Assembly (NCBI GenBank): GCA_900465685.1
Contig: UEGR01000008.1
Span: forward strand, 104,886-168,885
DNA: 64,000 bases
Reading direction: 5' to 3'
From: Hyphomicrobiales bacterium
GTDB lineage: Bacteria; Pseudomonadota; Alphaproteobacteria; Rhizobiales; Rhizobiaceae
The stretch's first letter is position 1, and every line of letters starts with the position of its first letter. Both the position numbers and the translations under genes were made by a program. This document shows, one piece after another, positions 8,497 to 17,591 of the stretch. A model generated the notes under the pieces. It searched no databases and had not been told where the DNA came from. It saw only the letters and a program-made list of their open reading frames with translations.

Positions 8497-11118
8497 GTGA
8501 TCTTCTTAACGGCAGATTTGAAATTGGCTTATTTATCGACGTTTCGGATTCTTGCATTTTCTCTTTTGATTGGTGCGCTTTCGTGGGGCGGCATGGCATC
8601 TGCCGTTGCGCCTGCCAGCGCGCAGGATAACAAGTCGCAAGCGCAGCAGACTGCGCAACCGGCTCCTGCCACTCAAGCGCCTGCCAGTCAGTCAGATGAT
8701 GGCGCTCAGGCTGCGCCCGCGAACGGTGATCAGCAGCCCGAGCGGCCAGTATCGGCCATCGTGCAGCAGCAAAAGCCGATCATCGACGATCTGAAGCAGC
8801 AGGCGCAGAAGATCAGCGAACAGCTGCAAAAATCCGGAACCAGCGACGAAACTCTGGCGAATCTGAAGCTTCAGCTGGACGGACTTTCCAAAAAGCTCCT
8901 TGATGCAGGTGTCGCCTTTCGTCCGCGCCTGACGGAAATCAATACGCGTCTGGAGCAGCTTGGCCCTGCGCCGACCGGTGACGCGACTGAGCCCGGTATC
9001 GTCACCGATGAGCGCAAGAAGCTCACCGGCGAAAAAGCGGCGATCAACGCGATGATCGGGGACACCGAAGACACTTCGCTGAACGTCAATCAGATGTCGG
9101 CGAAGATAGGCGATCTGCGGCGCGATCTTTTCGCGAAGACGCTGTCGCAGCGCGTTAATCTTGACTCCGCACTCGGTATCGAAGTTGCATCGGCAGCGAA
9201 CGATCAGGTTGTGTCGCTGTGGCGGATTATCCAGTCATGGTGGCGCTTCGTCGTCACCTTCAAGCTGAATTCGTTCCTCGCCGCAGCGTTTTTCGCATTC
9301 GTCGGCGCGCTGGTGATCCAGCTTGGCGCGAGGCGTGTGCTCGGCACGCTTTATCAACGCGACCCGACGATCGAGTCGCCATCCTATCTCAGCCGTCTTC
9401 TGGTTGCCTTCTGGTCTACGGTCATCCCGTCGGCGGCAGTCGGCGTCTTTCTGGCGACGACCTATTTTTTCCTGAATTATTTCAATGTTCTAAGGACGGA
9501 TGTCGCGTCGATACTGGAATCGCTGTTCATCGTCCTCGGTCTGGTCTTCTTCATCCATCGTCTGGCTGCGGCCTGTATCAGCCCCGACATGCCGCAATGG
9601 CGGCTCGTGCGGGTTGCTCCGCGTCCGGGGCGTGTTTTGGGTCTGCTGATAACGGCAACAGCGCTGACGACGGGCGTCGATTCCTTTGTTGGGACAGTCA
9701 ACAAGCTTCTGTCGTCGCCCTTGTCGCTCACCATGGCGCAAAGCCTGCTGGCGACCGTGATGGTGGGCATTCTCATTCTGGCAATCGCCTTCCTGAAGCC
9801 CGTGGAACGTGTGGATGACGAGCGCGTGCGTTCATGGCCGCGCGCGTTCAAGGTGTTCCTGATCATACTGGGGCTTCTGCCCATTCTGGCTGCCGTTTTC
9901 GGTTATATTGGTCTGGCGCGTTTCCTGTCGCAGCAGATCGTGGTCACCGGCGCCTTTCTGGTCACCATGTATCTGGGTTTCTTGACGGGTCGTGCCATTT
10001 CCGAAGAACAGGCATTTGCGTCCAGCAAAATCGGTGCGGGCCTGCGCGAGCGCTTTCACTTCGATGATGCGACACTTGACCAGCTGGGGCTCGTTGCGGG
10101 CATTCTCATCAATCTGGTTGTCGCTCTGATCGGTATTCCGCTGGTGTTGATGCAGCTTGGTTTCCAGTGGGCCGAACTGAAAAATGCCTTCTTCAAACTG
10201 ATGACCGGCTTTGAGATCGGCAATATGTCGGTTTCGCTGATGGGGCTGCTTACCGGTGTTTTGCTGTTCGTTATCGGTTATCTGCTGACGCGCTGGTTCC
10301 AGAACTGGCTCGACAACAGCGTCATGGCACGAGGCCGTGTCGATTCCGGCGTGCGCAACTCGATCCGCACAGTGGTCGGTTATGTCGGGCTCTGTCTTGC
10401 CGCCCTGATGGGCGTCTCCGCGGCCGGGTTCAATATGTCCAATCTGGCGCTGATCGCCGGCGGTCTTTCTCTCGGTATCGGTTTTGGTCTCCAGAATATC
10501 GTCCAGAATTTCGTTTCAGGTCTCATTCTTCTGGCGGAACGTCCGTTCAAGGTTGGCGATTGGGTAGAAGCGGGCACGGTCAGCGGCATTGTCAAGAAGA
10601 TCAGTGTGCGCGCAACGGAAGTGGAAACCTTCCAGAAGCAGTCGATCATTGTGCCGAACTCGACGCTGATCAACGGCAATGTCGGCAACTGGACGCATCG
10701 CAACAAGCTTGGCCGCATCGATATCAATGTGCAGGCCTCCTATACGGAAGATCCAAGGCGTGTGCACACGCTGCTGCTGGATATCGTGCGCGCCCACCCG
10801 TCTATTCTCAAAAATCCCGAACCGTTCGTCGCTTTTCAAAGCATGACTGATTCAATCATGGTGTTTGATATCTATGCCCATGTCGCGGATATCACCTCGA
10901 CCGGTGGCATCAAAAACGAGCTGCGGTTCCAGATCGTGGAGCGGTTTCATGAAGAGGGGCTGCATCTGTCCTCGTCTTCGACCGATCTGGTGCTGAGCCT
11001 GCCGGAAATCGAGAAGCTTTCGGAGATGGTACAGAAGGTGCCCTCAGCTGCGCCGAAGAAGAAGGTGCGCGAAGAGAAAGCCAAGGTATCGGACGACGAC
11101 AATGACGATAAGGCGTGA
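8497..11118 (+). CDS. Large MscS-type mechanosensitive channel with DUF3772 domain
   Basis: Inner-membrane channel, about 870 residues from the GTG at 8497. The open frame extends upstream to 8293, but that part codes for a Cys-rich stretch unlike this family. A TTG at 8518 is another possible start. A signal peptide ending near SAVAPASAQ precedes a Gln/Ala-rich region, a periplasmic helical DUF3772-type region, about ten membrane segments, and a C-terminal MscS core: the pore helix region GLSLGIGFGLQNIVQNF, then ERPFKVGDWVEAG and IIVPNSTLING. A charged Lys/Asp tail ends it. The likely role is release of solutes during osmotic downshock. Confidence 0.88.
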   Translation: MIFLTADLKLAYLSTFRILAFSLLIGALSWGGMASAVAPASAQDNKSQAQQTAQPAPATQAPASQSDDGAQAAPANGDQQPERPVSAIVQQQKPIIDDLKQQAQKISEQLQKSGTSDETLANLKLQLDGLSKKLLDAGVAFRPRLTEINTRLEQLGPAPTGDATEPGIVTDERKKLTGEKAAINAMIGDTEDTSLNVNQMSAKIGDLRRDLFAKTLSQRVNLDSALGIEVASAANDQVVSLWRIIQSWWRFVVTFKLNSFLAAAFFAFVGALVIQLGARRVLGTLYQRDPTIESPSYLSRLLVAFWSTVIPSAAVGVFLATTYFFLNYFNVLRTDVASILESLFIVLGLVFFIHRLAAACISPDMPQWRLVRVAPRPGRVLGLLITATALTTGVDSFVGTVNKLLSSPLSLTMAQSLLATVMVGILILAIAFLKPVERVDDERVRSWPRAFKVFLIILGLLPILAAVFGYIGLARFLSQQIVVTGAFLVTMYLGFLTGRAISEEQAFASSKIGAGLRERFHFDDATLDQLGLVAGILINLVVALIGIPLVLMQLGFQWAELKNAFFKLMTGFEIGNMSVSLMGLLTGVLLFVIGYLLTRWFQNWLDNSVMARGRVDSGVRNSIRTVVGYVGLCLAALMGVSAAGFNMSNLALIAGGLSLGIGFGLQNIVQNFVSGLILLAERPFKVGDWVEAGTVSGIVKKISVRATEVETFQKQSIIVPNSTLINGNVGNWTHRNKLGRIDINVQASYTEDPRRVHTLLLDIVRAHPSILKNPEPFVAFQSMTDSIMVFDIYAHVADITSTGGIKNELRFQIVERFHEEGLHLSSSSTDLVLSLPEIEKLSEMVQKVPSAAPKKKVREEKAKVSDDDNDDKA

Positions 11119-11261
11119 TGAACGTGTCGTTCAGTTGCAGTTCAGTTTTGTCCAACTATAAATGAGCCATAGAACGGCGGGTCGTTCTTCGAGGATGGAA
11201 GCGGGGGCACTTGCTTTCATCGGGGTTGTAGAAGCGGGAGCGGTGGAAACGCCGAAACGAT

Positions 11262-11552
11262 ATGAACGTAATTCAGATCAACAAATTTGGTACGATCGGT
11301 CTTGGCGCAGTCATTATGCTTGCAGCTTCCATGGGCGGTTCCTACGCCGCCAAGATTTCCAACAAGGACAGCGCCGCGCAGACCATCGTGGTCACGGAAG
11401 GTGCGTCCAAGCGTGAAATGGTCGTCGCACCGGGCGATACGGTCGATTTCTGTTCTTCCGGCTGCTTCGTGACCTTTCCGAACGGCGACCGTGAAGCGCT
11501 GACGGGCGATGAGACCATTACGCTCACCGGCGGCAAGGCGACGCTGAAATAA
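11262..11552 (+). CDS. Small exported protein with a CxxxC pair
   Basis: A 96-residue protein with a signal peptide cleaved after about residue 30 (GGSYAA). The mature part is about 66 residues and looks all-beta (TIVVTEGASKREMVVAPGD). It contains a single cysteine pair, CSSGC, at residues 64-68, which could form a disulfide or bind a metal in the periplasm. I do not recognise the family. It stands alone between two larger genes and has a strong terminator directly downstream, so it is probably expressed separately. Confidence 0.72.
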   Translation: MNVIQINKFGTIGLGAVIMLAASMGGSYAAKISNKDSAAQTIVVTEGASKREMVVAPGDTVDFCSSGCFVTFPNGDREALTGDETITLTGGKATLK

Positions 11553-11573
11553 GATCACCAAATTGTTGAATTG

Positions 11574-11602
11574 AAAAAGCCGGGCGAAATGCCCGGCTTT
11601 TT
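11574..11602 (+). terminator. Intrinsic terminator after the small exported protein gene
   Basis: GC-rich hairpin AAGCCGGGC / GCCCGGCTT with loop GAAAT, followed by a T-rich run. It is a classical rho-independent terminator 20 bases past the stop and could also serve the convergent gene ending at 11621. Confidence 0.85.
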
Positions 11603-11620
11603 GTTTGTCTCTCGGTTGGA

Positions 11621-14182
11621 TCAGCTGCGCGGCTTGAGGTTTTCCGGGTCGTAAAGCGGCTTGTAGCCAACGGAGGCCACTTCAACCGGATAGGTTTCGC
11701 CAAAATACTCGACGGTCAGCTTGCGGCCTTCTTGGCAATGGCTCCATGGCAGATAGGCAAGCGCGATATTCTTGCCAATGGTCGGGCCGAAAGCCACCGA
11801 TGAGGTGAATGAGCGGCGGCCCAGTTCATCAACCAGCGTTTCGCCGGTTTCCGGCTCCATGACCGGCATAATGCCGACAGGGTAACGGGCCACACCTTTC
11901 GAGTCGACATTATCAGTCATGACCAGCGTGCAGAGCATGGCAGGCTGATTGTCACGGGCGCGATATTCGACATGCTTGGCCTTGCCGCGGAAATCGGCTT
12001 CCTTGACCTTCGGACGAGCCAGATCGGCTTCAAGGAGATTATACTCCGTCAGCAGGTCGGCATTCTGAAGGCGCAGGCTTTTCTCCATGCGGCGGGTATT
12101 GGCATAGGTTTCGACACCAACGGCAATCGTGCCGGTGGAGCGCAGCGCATCCCAGACGGCGAGGCCGTCTTCATAACGCATATGCAATTCCCAGCCCTGT
12201 TCACCGACATAGGAAATGCGGAAGGCGGTCACGTCCTTAGCCGCAATCCTGATCGGCTTGATCGCCGCAAAGGGGAAGTTTTCGGCATCCAGACCTTCCG
12301 GATTCTCGACAACCTTCTTGAGGTTTTCGCGAGCATTCGGGCCCCAGATGCCGATGGTGACATACTTCTCCGTCACATCGGTGATGGTGACGTCAAAGCC
12401 CTTATCCTCGGCCACGCGGCGCATGTAATGGAAATCGCGGGGGCCAGCATCGGCGCCGTTGATCATGCGAATGCGGTCCGCCATGCGGATTGCCGTGAAG
12501 TCGGCGCGCACCATGCCTTCATCATCGAGGAAGTGCGTATAGATGCCCTTGCCGATATTGGCGTCGCCGCCAATCTTGGCCGCGCAGAGCCATTCCATCA
12601 GCTCGACATGGTCAGGACCTTCAATGTCGTACATCGCGAAATGCGAGAGATTGATGATGCCGCAATTTTCCGTCAGTTCCAGATGCTCGGCATTGGAAAC
12701 ACGCCAGAAATGGCGGTTGTCCCATTCGTTTTCACGCACTGGAACACGGTTGCCGTATTTTTCAAGCAGATGCTCATTGGCGGCATAGCCATGCGCACGT
12801 TCCCAGCCGCCGAGTTCCATGAAATGGCCGCCAAGCTCGACTTCGCGCTCATAGAACGGCGAGCGTCGGATATTACGCCCCTTGGAGAATGGCTCACGGG
12901 GGTGCACTGCCGGGTTATAGACCTTCATTGCCGTTTCGGTGCAGCGATCCCAGATGAACTGCTCGGTCATCTGGTGCGGATAGAAACGGGAATAGTCGAC
13001 GGCGTGATGGTCGATGGATGTGCGACCGTCGGTCATCCAGTCGGCAATGAGCTTACCCATGCCGGGGCCGTCCTTGACCCAGATTGCGACTGCATACCAG
13101 AGACCACGCACCTTCTGGCTTTCGCCCATGGATGGGCCGCCATCGGTGGTGACTTGCAGGAAGCCGTTGAAGGAATGGCTTTCATTATAGCCAAGCTCGC
13201 CGAGAATAGGGGTCAGTTCGATGGCGCGCTCAAGCGGCTCAAGAATCTGCTCCATATCGAGGTCGCGTTGCGACGGCGAAAGGCGTGCTTCGTGCTTTTC
13301 CAAAAGGTCGCGCGGGTGGCAGAGACGCGGATTGGTCTCTTCGTAATAGCCCCATTCAATCTGGCCGCCTTCAGCGGTCTTCGGATCGCCCGTATCGCGC
13401 ATATAGGCAGAATTGCCCTGATCGCGCATGAGCGGCCAGCCGATTTCCTTTCCCGTGCCTTCAAATTCGGTATAGGGGCCGAAGAATGTCAGCGGATGGT
13501 CAATCGGCATGACAGGCAAGTCCTCGCCAACCATTTCGGCAATCAGACGTCCCCAAAGCCCAGCGCAGATCACGACATAATCGGCTTCGATGGTGCCGCG
13601 ATGCGTGACCACGCCTTTGATGCGGCCGTTTTCGACCAGCAGCGACTGGGCAGGCGTGTTGGCAAAGCTCTGCAACTTGCCAGCGGCTTCCGCCTGATCG
13701 ATCAGCTTGCCAGCGACTGTCTGCGAACGCGGAATGACCAGACCGGCATCCGGGTCCCACAGGCCGCCCTGAACCATGCTTTCTTCTATCAGCGGGAATT
13801 TTTCCTTGATCTCCGCCGGTTCAATCAAACGGGCGCGGGTGCCAAAGGCTTTACCGGAAGCGACCTTGCGCTTGATTTCATCCATGCGGCCATCGTCGCC
13901 GACACGGGCAACTTCAAGGCCGCCGACGCGGGCGTAATGCCCCATCTTTTCGTAGAAATCGATGGAATAAAGCGTGGTCCAGCAGGACAGGAAATCGTGG
14001 CTGGTCGCATAGCAGAAATCCGATGCGTGGGCCGTCGAGCCGATATCGGTCGGAATGCCCGACTTGTCGATGCCGACGATGTCGTCCCAGCCCCGTTCGA
14101 TCAGGTGGTGCACGACGGATGCGCCGACGATGCCACCGAGCCCGACGATTACGACCTTCGCCTTCTTAGGAAACTCTGCCAT
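11621..14182 (-). CDS. FAD-dependent oxidoreductase with GcvT domain (dimethylglycine/sarcosine dehydrogenase-like)
   Basis: An 853-residue enzyme with an N-terminal FAD-binding DAO domain (dinucleotide motif VVIVGLGGIVGASVVHHLIERG near residue 10, about residues 1-390), a short FAO_M linker (about 390-450), and a C-terminal GcvT tetrahydrofolate-binding domain (about 450-840). This is the layout of dimethylglycine and sarcosine dehydrogenases, which oxidise N-methyl groups and pass the one-carbon unit to folate. A GlxA-type regulator gene follows on the same side, the usual setting for glycine-betaine or related quaternary amine catabolism. The exact substrate cannot be read from the sequence. 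Confidence 0.85.
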   Translation of the reverse strand: MAEFPKKAKVVIVGLGGIVGASVVHHLIERGWDDIVGIDKSGIPTDIGSTAHASDFCYATSHDFLSCWTTLYSIDFYEKMGHYARVGGLEVARVGDDGRMDEIKRKVASGKAFGTRARLIEPAEIKEKFPLIEESMVQGGLWDPDAGLVIPRSQTVAGKLIDQAEAAGKLQSFANTPAQSLLVENGRIKGVVTHRGTIEADYVVICAGLWGRLIAEMVGEDLPVMPIDHPLTFFGPYTEFEGTGKEIGWPLMRDQGNSAYMRDTGDPKTAEGGQIEWGYYEETNPRLCHPRDLLEKHEARLSPSQRDLDMEQILEPLERAIELTPILGELGYNESHSFNGFLQVTTDGGPSMGESQKVRGLWYAVAIWVKDGPGMGKLIADWMTDGRTSIDHHAVDYSRFYPHQMTEQFIWDRCTETAMKVYNPAVHPREPFSKGRNIRRSPFYEREVELGGHFMELGGWERAHGYAANEHLLEKYGNRVPVRENEWDNRHFWRVSNAEHLELTENCGIINLSHFAMYDIEGPDHVELMEWLCAAKIGGDANIGKGIYTHFLDDEGMVRADFTAIRMADRIRMINGADAGPRDFHYMRRVAEDKGFDVTITDVTEKYVTIGIWGPNARENLKKVVENPEGLDAENFPFAAIKPIRIAAKDVTAFRISYVGEQGWELHMRYEDGLAVWDALRSTGTIAVGVETYANTRRMEKSLRLQNADLLTEYNLLEADLARPKVKEADFRGKAKHVEYRARDNQPAMLCTLVMTDNVDSKGVARYPVGIMPVMEPETGETLVDELGRRSFTSSVAFGPTIGKNIALAYLPWSHCQEGRKLTVEYFGETYPVEVASVGYKPLYDPENLKPRS

Positions 14183-14458
14183 TTTATGTGACCCTGGTTG
14201 GTATTTGACAGAACCATAATCGTTGATGGGGCAGGATATTTGCCTTTATACGACATATTCGCTGCCTGACACGACTGCGTCGATTGCCGGTCATAGCCGG
14301 GGCTTTTCGCATTAAGCCTGTTCTGCAAGCGACATGCAGAAACGGAGCTAATCCCATCTTGCGAAATTGATTCCGAAAGAGGCGTTACGGTTCTGATTTT
14401 CTTATCTTTTACACAAGCGCCAGACTGGCGGCGCTCTCATTCGCAGCAATGATCCGGC

Positions 14459-15457
14459 CTATGCCGCGATGAGCATTTTGCGATCTGCGCGTTCCTGTTG
14501 CGGCGAGCGGCCATAGAGTTCGCGATAGCATTTGGAAAAATGCGACGCGGAAACGAAGCCGCATGCCACTGCCACTTCCACGACCGGCATGGATGACTGC
14601 AAAAGCAGGTGTCGTGCGCGGTCGAGGCGGATTTCCAGATAATAGCGGGCCGGGGAACGCCCCATCTCCTGCCGGAACAGCCGCTCGACCTGACGGCGCG
14701 ACAGGCCGATCGTGTGAGCAACATTGATCAGCGCCTGCGGCTCTGACAGGTTGGCTTCCATCATCTCGATGATGGTCAAAACCTTGGAGTTCTGGATGCC
14801 GAGGCGCGCGCGCAGCGGCAGGCGCTGCCTGTCCTGCGGGCTGCGGACGCGGTCGGTCAGCGCCTGTTCGCAGATCTTGTTGACCAGATTGGCGTCGAAA
14901 TCATCGCCGATCAGCTTCAGCATCATATCGAGCGAAGCGGTGCCACCCGCGCAGGTGTAGATATTGCTGTCGAATTCGAACAGGTCCGCATAGACCTCGG
15001 CTTTCGGGAAAGCTTCCGCAAAGCCCGGCAGATTTTCCCAATGAATGGCGCAGCGCTTTCCGGAAAGAAGTCCGGCTGCCGCAAGAATATGCGCGCCGGT
15101 GCAAAGGCCGCCGACCGCCACGCCGCGATTATATTCTTCGCGCAGCCAGGCGAAGACCGACTTGTTGCGGAAATCTTCGACATAGACGCCCGAGCAGACA
15201 AACACCATGGACGGGCGCTGTTCGCGTTGCAGATAGCGTCGTTCGTCTTCCAGCGAGGCATTGACGGCGCAAACGACGCCATTTGATGCCGTGACCGGTT
15301 GGCCATCCGTTGACGTCAGGCGCCAATGATAGGCCTCATAACCGAGCATACGATTGGCGATGCGCAGCGGCTCGATGGCCGTCGCAAACGCGATCATCGA
15401 AAAGTTCGGCACCAGAAAAAAGACAATAGACCGCTTGATCGATGAAGCCTGGTTCAT
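14459..15457 (-). CDS. GlxA-type transcriptional regulator (DJ-1/PfpI-like domain plus AraC HTH)
   Basis: A 332-residue regulator from the ATG at 15457. The frame is open to 15556, but the extra Arg/Ser-rich residues do not fit the family and MNQASSIKRSIVFFLVPNF is a typical beginning. Residues 10-180 form a class-I amidotransferase-like ligand domain (GGLCTGAHILAAAGLLSG). Residues 215-320 form an AraC HTH pair ending with ACGFVSASHFSKCYRELYGRSP. Homologues of this architecture control choline, betaine, carnitine or dimethylglycine catabolism. It lies upstream of the GcvT-domain oxidoreductase, with a 276-base gap, and probably regulates it. Confidence 0.88.
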   Translation of the reverse strand: MNQASSIKRSIVFFLVPNFSMIAFATAIEPLRIANRMLGYEAYHWRLTSTDGQPVTASNGVVCAVNASLEDERRYLQREQRPSMVFVCSGVYVEDFRNKSVFAWLREEYNRGVAVGGLCTGAHILAAAGLLSGKRCAIHWENLPGFAEAFPKAEVYADLFEFDSNIYTCAGGTASLDMMLKLIGDDFDANLVNKICEQALTDRVRSPQDRQRLPLRARLGIQNSKVLTIIEMMEANLSEPQALINVAHTIGLSRRQVERLFRQEMGRSPARYYLEIRLDRARHLLLQSSMPVVEVAVACGFVSASHFSKCYRELYGRSPQQERADRKMLIAA

Positions 15458-15768
15458 AACCGGACCGTTCCCATTTTTTGAAGCAGGTGCCGCGGTTCCC
15501 GACGCGGTGCTGCTTACGTCTCCGTCACGACTGCGGGGTCGATTTCTGCCCCGCATTTACCGGTCGCTATCAGACCGGTGATCCCGGTATCGTTGCCCGC
15601 AAATGCTAGGGGAGGGCAATGACGCAAACGGGATAGTGCTTTATTGAGACACAGAACGGTTAGGTTGCAAAGTGCGGCTAAATGCCTGCCGCGAGAAGGT
15701 ATTTTTATGTCGTGAAAATGAGGGCGAGACAGGCTCGCCCTCATTCGAAAAGTGATAATTGTCGCAAA
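15458..15768. other. Intergenic region between the GlxA-type regulator and the DUF1127 gene
   Basis: 311 bases without a supportable gene. The part near 15715-15745 holds the terminator of the DUF1127 gene. The rest should contain the promoter of the regulator gene, but I see no convincing -35/-10 pair. Short open frames here have no family signature. Confidence 0.6.
15715..15745 (-). terminator. Intrinsic terminator of the DUF1127 gene
   Basis: Perfect 12-base stem (15717-15728 with 15734-15745, arm AATGAGGGCGAG) with a 5-base loop. On the minus strand it is followed by TTTTC. It lies 24 bases past the DUF1127 stop. Confidence 0.85.
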
Positions 15769-16077
15769 TCAGCCCTTGCGCGCTGTATTCGGGCTCGCGG
15801 GGCGGTCTTGTCGCACGACCGGAAGGCGGTCGTCGATTGCCGGCCAGCCAATGTCCTGCCGGATATGTTCGGGCAGATTCTGGATCGAGAGGCGGGTGCG
15901 GGCGATCTTTCGGTCGAGCAGCCACTGATCGATCTGGCTCCGCAGTTCGACATAAGTCTGGCGCAACCAGACAAGTGAGGTGCCGGATGTTGATGTCGTT
16001 TGACGGCGAGCACGGTTTGCAGTGGGGCCAACGGTTTGGCCCGCGGTCTGGCCCATGGTCTGGCATTGTACGGTCAT
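15769..16077 (-). CDS. DUF1127 (YjiS-like) small basic protein
   Basis: A 102-residue protein from the ATG at 16077, chosen because GAGGAG sits 8 bases upstream; the open frame extends further but lacks such a site. The C-terminal half carries the DUF1127 signature (LDRKIARTRLSIQNLPEHIR, then QDIGWP). The N-terminal part is low in complexity, with repeated GQT/GPT units (TMGQTAGQTVGPTAN). Small DUF1127 proteins in Agrobacterium have been linked to RNA turnover and nutrient adaptation; the role here is not known. It is divergent from a LysR gene, which may regulate it. Confidence 0.8.
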   Translation of the reverse strand: MTVQCQTMGQTAGQTVGPTANRARRQTTSTSGTSLVWLRQTYVELRSQIDQWLLDRKIARTRLSIQNLPEHIRQDIGWPAIDDRLPVVRQDRPASPNTARKG

Positions 16078-16238
16078 TTTCGGTCTCCTCGGGCGAGAAT
16101 GGATTGGTTTGAATGCCTGCTGCAGCGGGTTTTGTGTTTTCGATGGGGTTAATGTGCGCTGTGCTTGACGTTCAATCAAACGAAATATAAAAAGGCTTAA
16201 GATCAGAAAATTTGATTTATCATCACCGGAGTCCCGTT

Positions 16239-17159
16239 ATGACAGCGCCCGTCCAGCATCCTTTGCCAATGCTCGATATCGATGTCCTTCGCACTTTCGT
16301 CGCGATTGCAGACACGGGCAGTTTCTCGTCCGCCGCCAATGCGGTTTTTCGCACGCCGTCGGCCGTATCGATGCAAATCAAGAAGCTTGAAGAACAGATC
16401 GGCGTCGCCGTGTTCGATCGCGATGCCCGTTCCGTCACGCTAACGAGCGACGGTGAGGTTCTGCTCGGCTTTGCGCGTCGCCTTCTGGCGCTCAATCGTG
16501 AAGCGGTTTCGAAATTTGTCGCACCGACCGTCACTGGCGTGGTGCGGCTTGGTTCGCCGGATGACATCGGCGAATGCGTTCTGCCACTCGTTCTCAAGCG
16601 CTTTGCGGAAACCCATCCGGGTGTGACGGTCGATGTGGTGATTGATCAGAGCAGCAATTTGCGCAAGCGCCTCGATGAACGGCGTCTCGATGTTACGCTG
16701 GTCAATATCTCGCATACGGTGCCCGGCAAGGGCGACACGGAAGTTTTGCTCGATGAGGAACTCGTCTGGGCCGGGGCAAAATGCGGAACGGCCTATCGCC
16801 GGGATCCACTACCGCTTTCCATCTGGGAAGAAGGCTGTGCCTGGCGCGGCAATGCGCTGGAAGCGCTCGAAAGCTCGGGCCGCCCTTATCGCATCGCTTA
16901 TATGAGTTCACATTCGACTGGACAGCGTGCTGCGATCATGGCCGATCTCGCCATTGCGCCCTTTGCGAAGACCTTGCTCGGTGAGGGCATTGTTGCGCTG
17001 GGTTCGGAGCATGACTTGCCTGAACTGGGGCGTTATCAGCTCGGCATGATTATCAGGCCGGAAGCCGGGCCGCATATTCATGCCGTGGCGGAGAATTTGC
17101 GCAATGTCTTCGAAGCTTATCGCCGCACAGGGCGCTTCGAGACTTTTCGTTCTTGCTGA
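16239..17159 (+). CDS. LysR-family transcriptional regulator
   Basis: A 306-residue regulator from the ATG at 16239, preceded by CCGGAG; the frame also opens at 16212 without a good ribosome site. The N-terminal winged HTH (about residues 14-72: VLRTFVAIADTGSFSSAANA, then TPSAVSMQIKKLEEQIG) is followed by the effector-binding domain. It is divergent from the DUF1127 gene with a 161-base AT-rich gap that should hold both promoters. This head-to-head pairing of LysR and DUF1127 genes is common in Rhizobiales and suggests direct regulation. The effector is unknown. Confidence 0.9.
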   Translation: MTAPVQHPLPMLDIDVLRTFVAIADTGSFSSAANAVFRTPSAVSMQIKKLEEQIGVAVFDRDARSVTLTSDGEVLLGFARRLLALNREAVSKFVAPTVTGVVRLGSPDDIGECVLPLVLKRFAETHPGVTVDVVIDQSSNLRKRLDERRLDVTLVNISHTVPGKGDTEVLLDEELVWAGAKCGTAYRRDPLPLSIWEEGCAWRGNALEALESSGRPYRIAYMSSHSTGQRAAIMADLAIAPFAKTLLGEGIVALGSEHDLPELGRYQLGMIIRPEAGPHIHAVAENLRNVFEAYRRTGRFETFRSC

Positions 17160-17371
17160 TGCAACTCACAAGAACTTGTGGGTGTAAGTAATGCCTTCTC
17201 TTGTCAGGACAAAAGGTTGCGCTAGGTTTCCTATATGACAGCCGGATGAAAACGGCTTCATGACCAGCAGACAGAGGCGGGGTTCGGGGTGGGCCGATGG
17301 AATGCTGGTTAAGTAAGAGCATGTGTGCCCGTTCTTTTGGGCTGTAACGACATCCTATCGGAGAGACCGCT

Positions 17372-17506
17372 ATGAAACTGACCCGCCTTGTCCCAGTTGC
17401 TATTGTTCTCTGTGCCTTCACACTGGCTTCTTGTGCCAATACGGTTCGCGGCGTTGGGCGCGATGTAAAAGGCACGGCGCACGCCGTTCAACAGACGGTG
17501 GAATAA
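17372..17506 (+). CDS. Entericidin-like small lipoprotein
   Basis: A 44-residue peptide with a lipoprotein signal: MKLTR, a hydrophobic core, then the lipobox LASC with Cys21 as the lipidated residue. The mature part is about 24 residues (NTVRGVGRDVKGTAHAVQQT) and matches the entericidin A/B pattern (N-T-x-x-G-x-G-x-D). CGGAGAG lies just upstream as a ribosome site, and a perfect terminator follows immediately. Entericidins are membrane lipoproteins of uncertain function, first described as an antidote/toxin pair. Only one copy is present here. Confidence 0.82.
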   Translation: MKLTRLVPVAIVLCAFTLASCANTVRGVGRDVKGTAHAVQQTVE

Positions 17507-17517
17507 GAATTCAAGAC

Positions 17518-17547
17518 AAAGGCCCGGGATCATATCCCGGGCCTTTT
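17518..17547 (+). terminator. Intrinsic terminator after the entericidin-like gene
   Basis: Ten-base perfect GC stem (17521-17530 with 17534-17543, arm GGCCCGGGAT) extended by AAA/TTT pairs and ending in TTTT. Confidence 0.9.
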
Positions 17548-17591
17548 CATTCGTGGTCGTTCAGACGCTCGTCAAAGCGCTTATATGATGC

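Noticed and set aside
11972..14191. 739-residue open frame on the plus strand
   Set aside because: It runs antisense to the well-supported GcvT-domain oxidoreductase and has no family signature. High-GC reading frames often leave such shadows.
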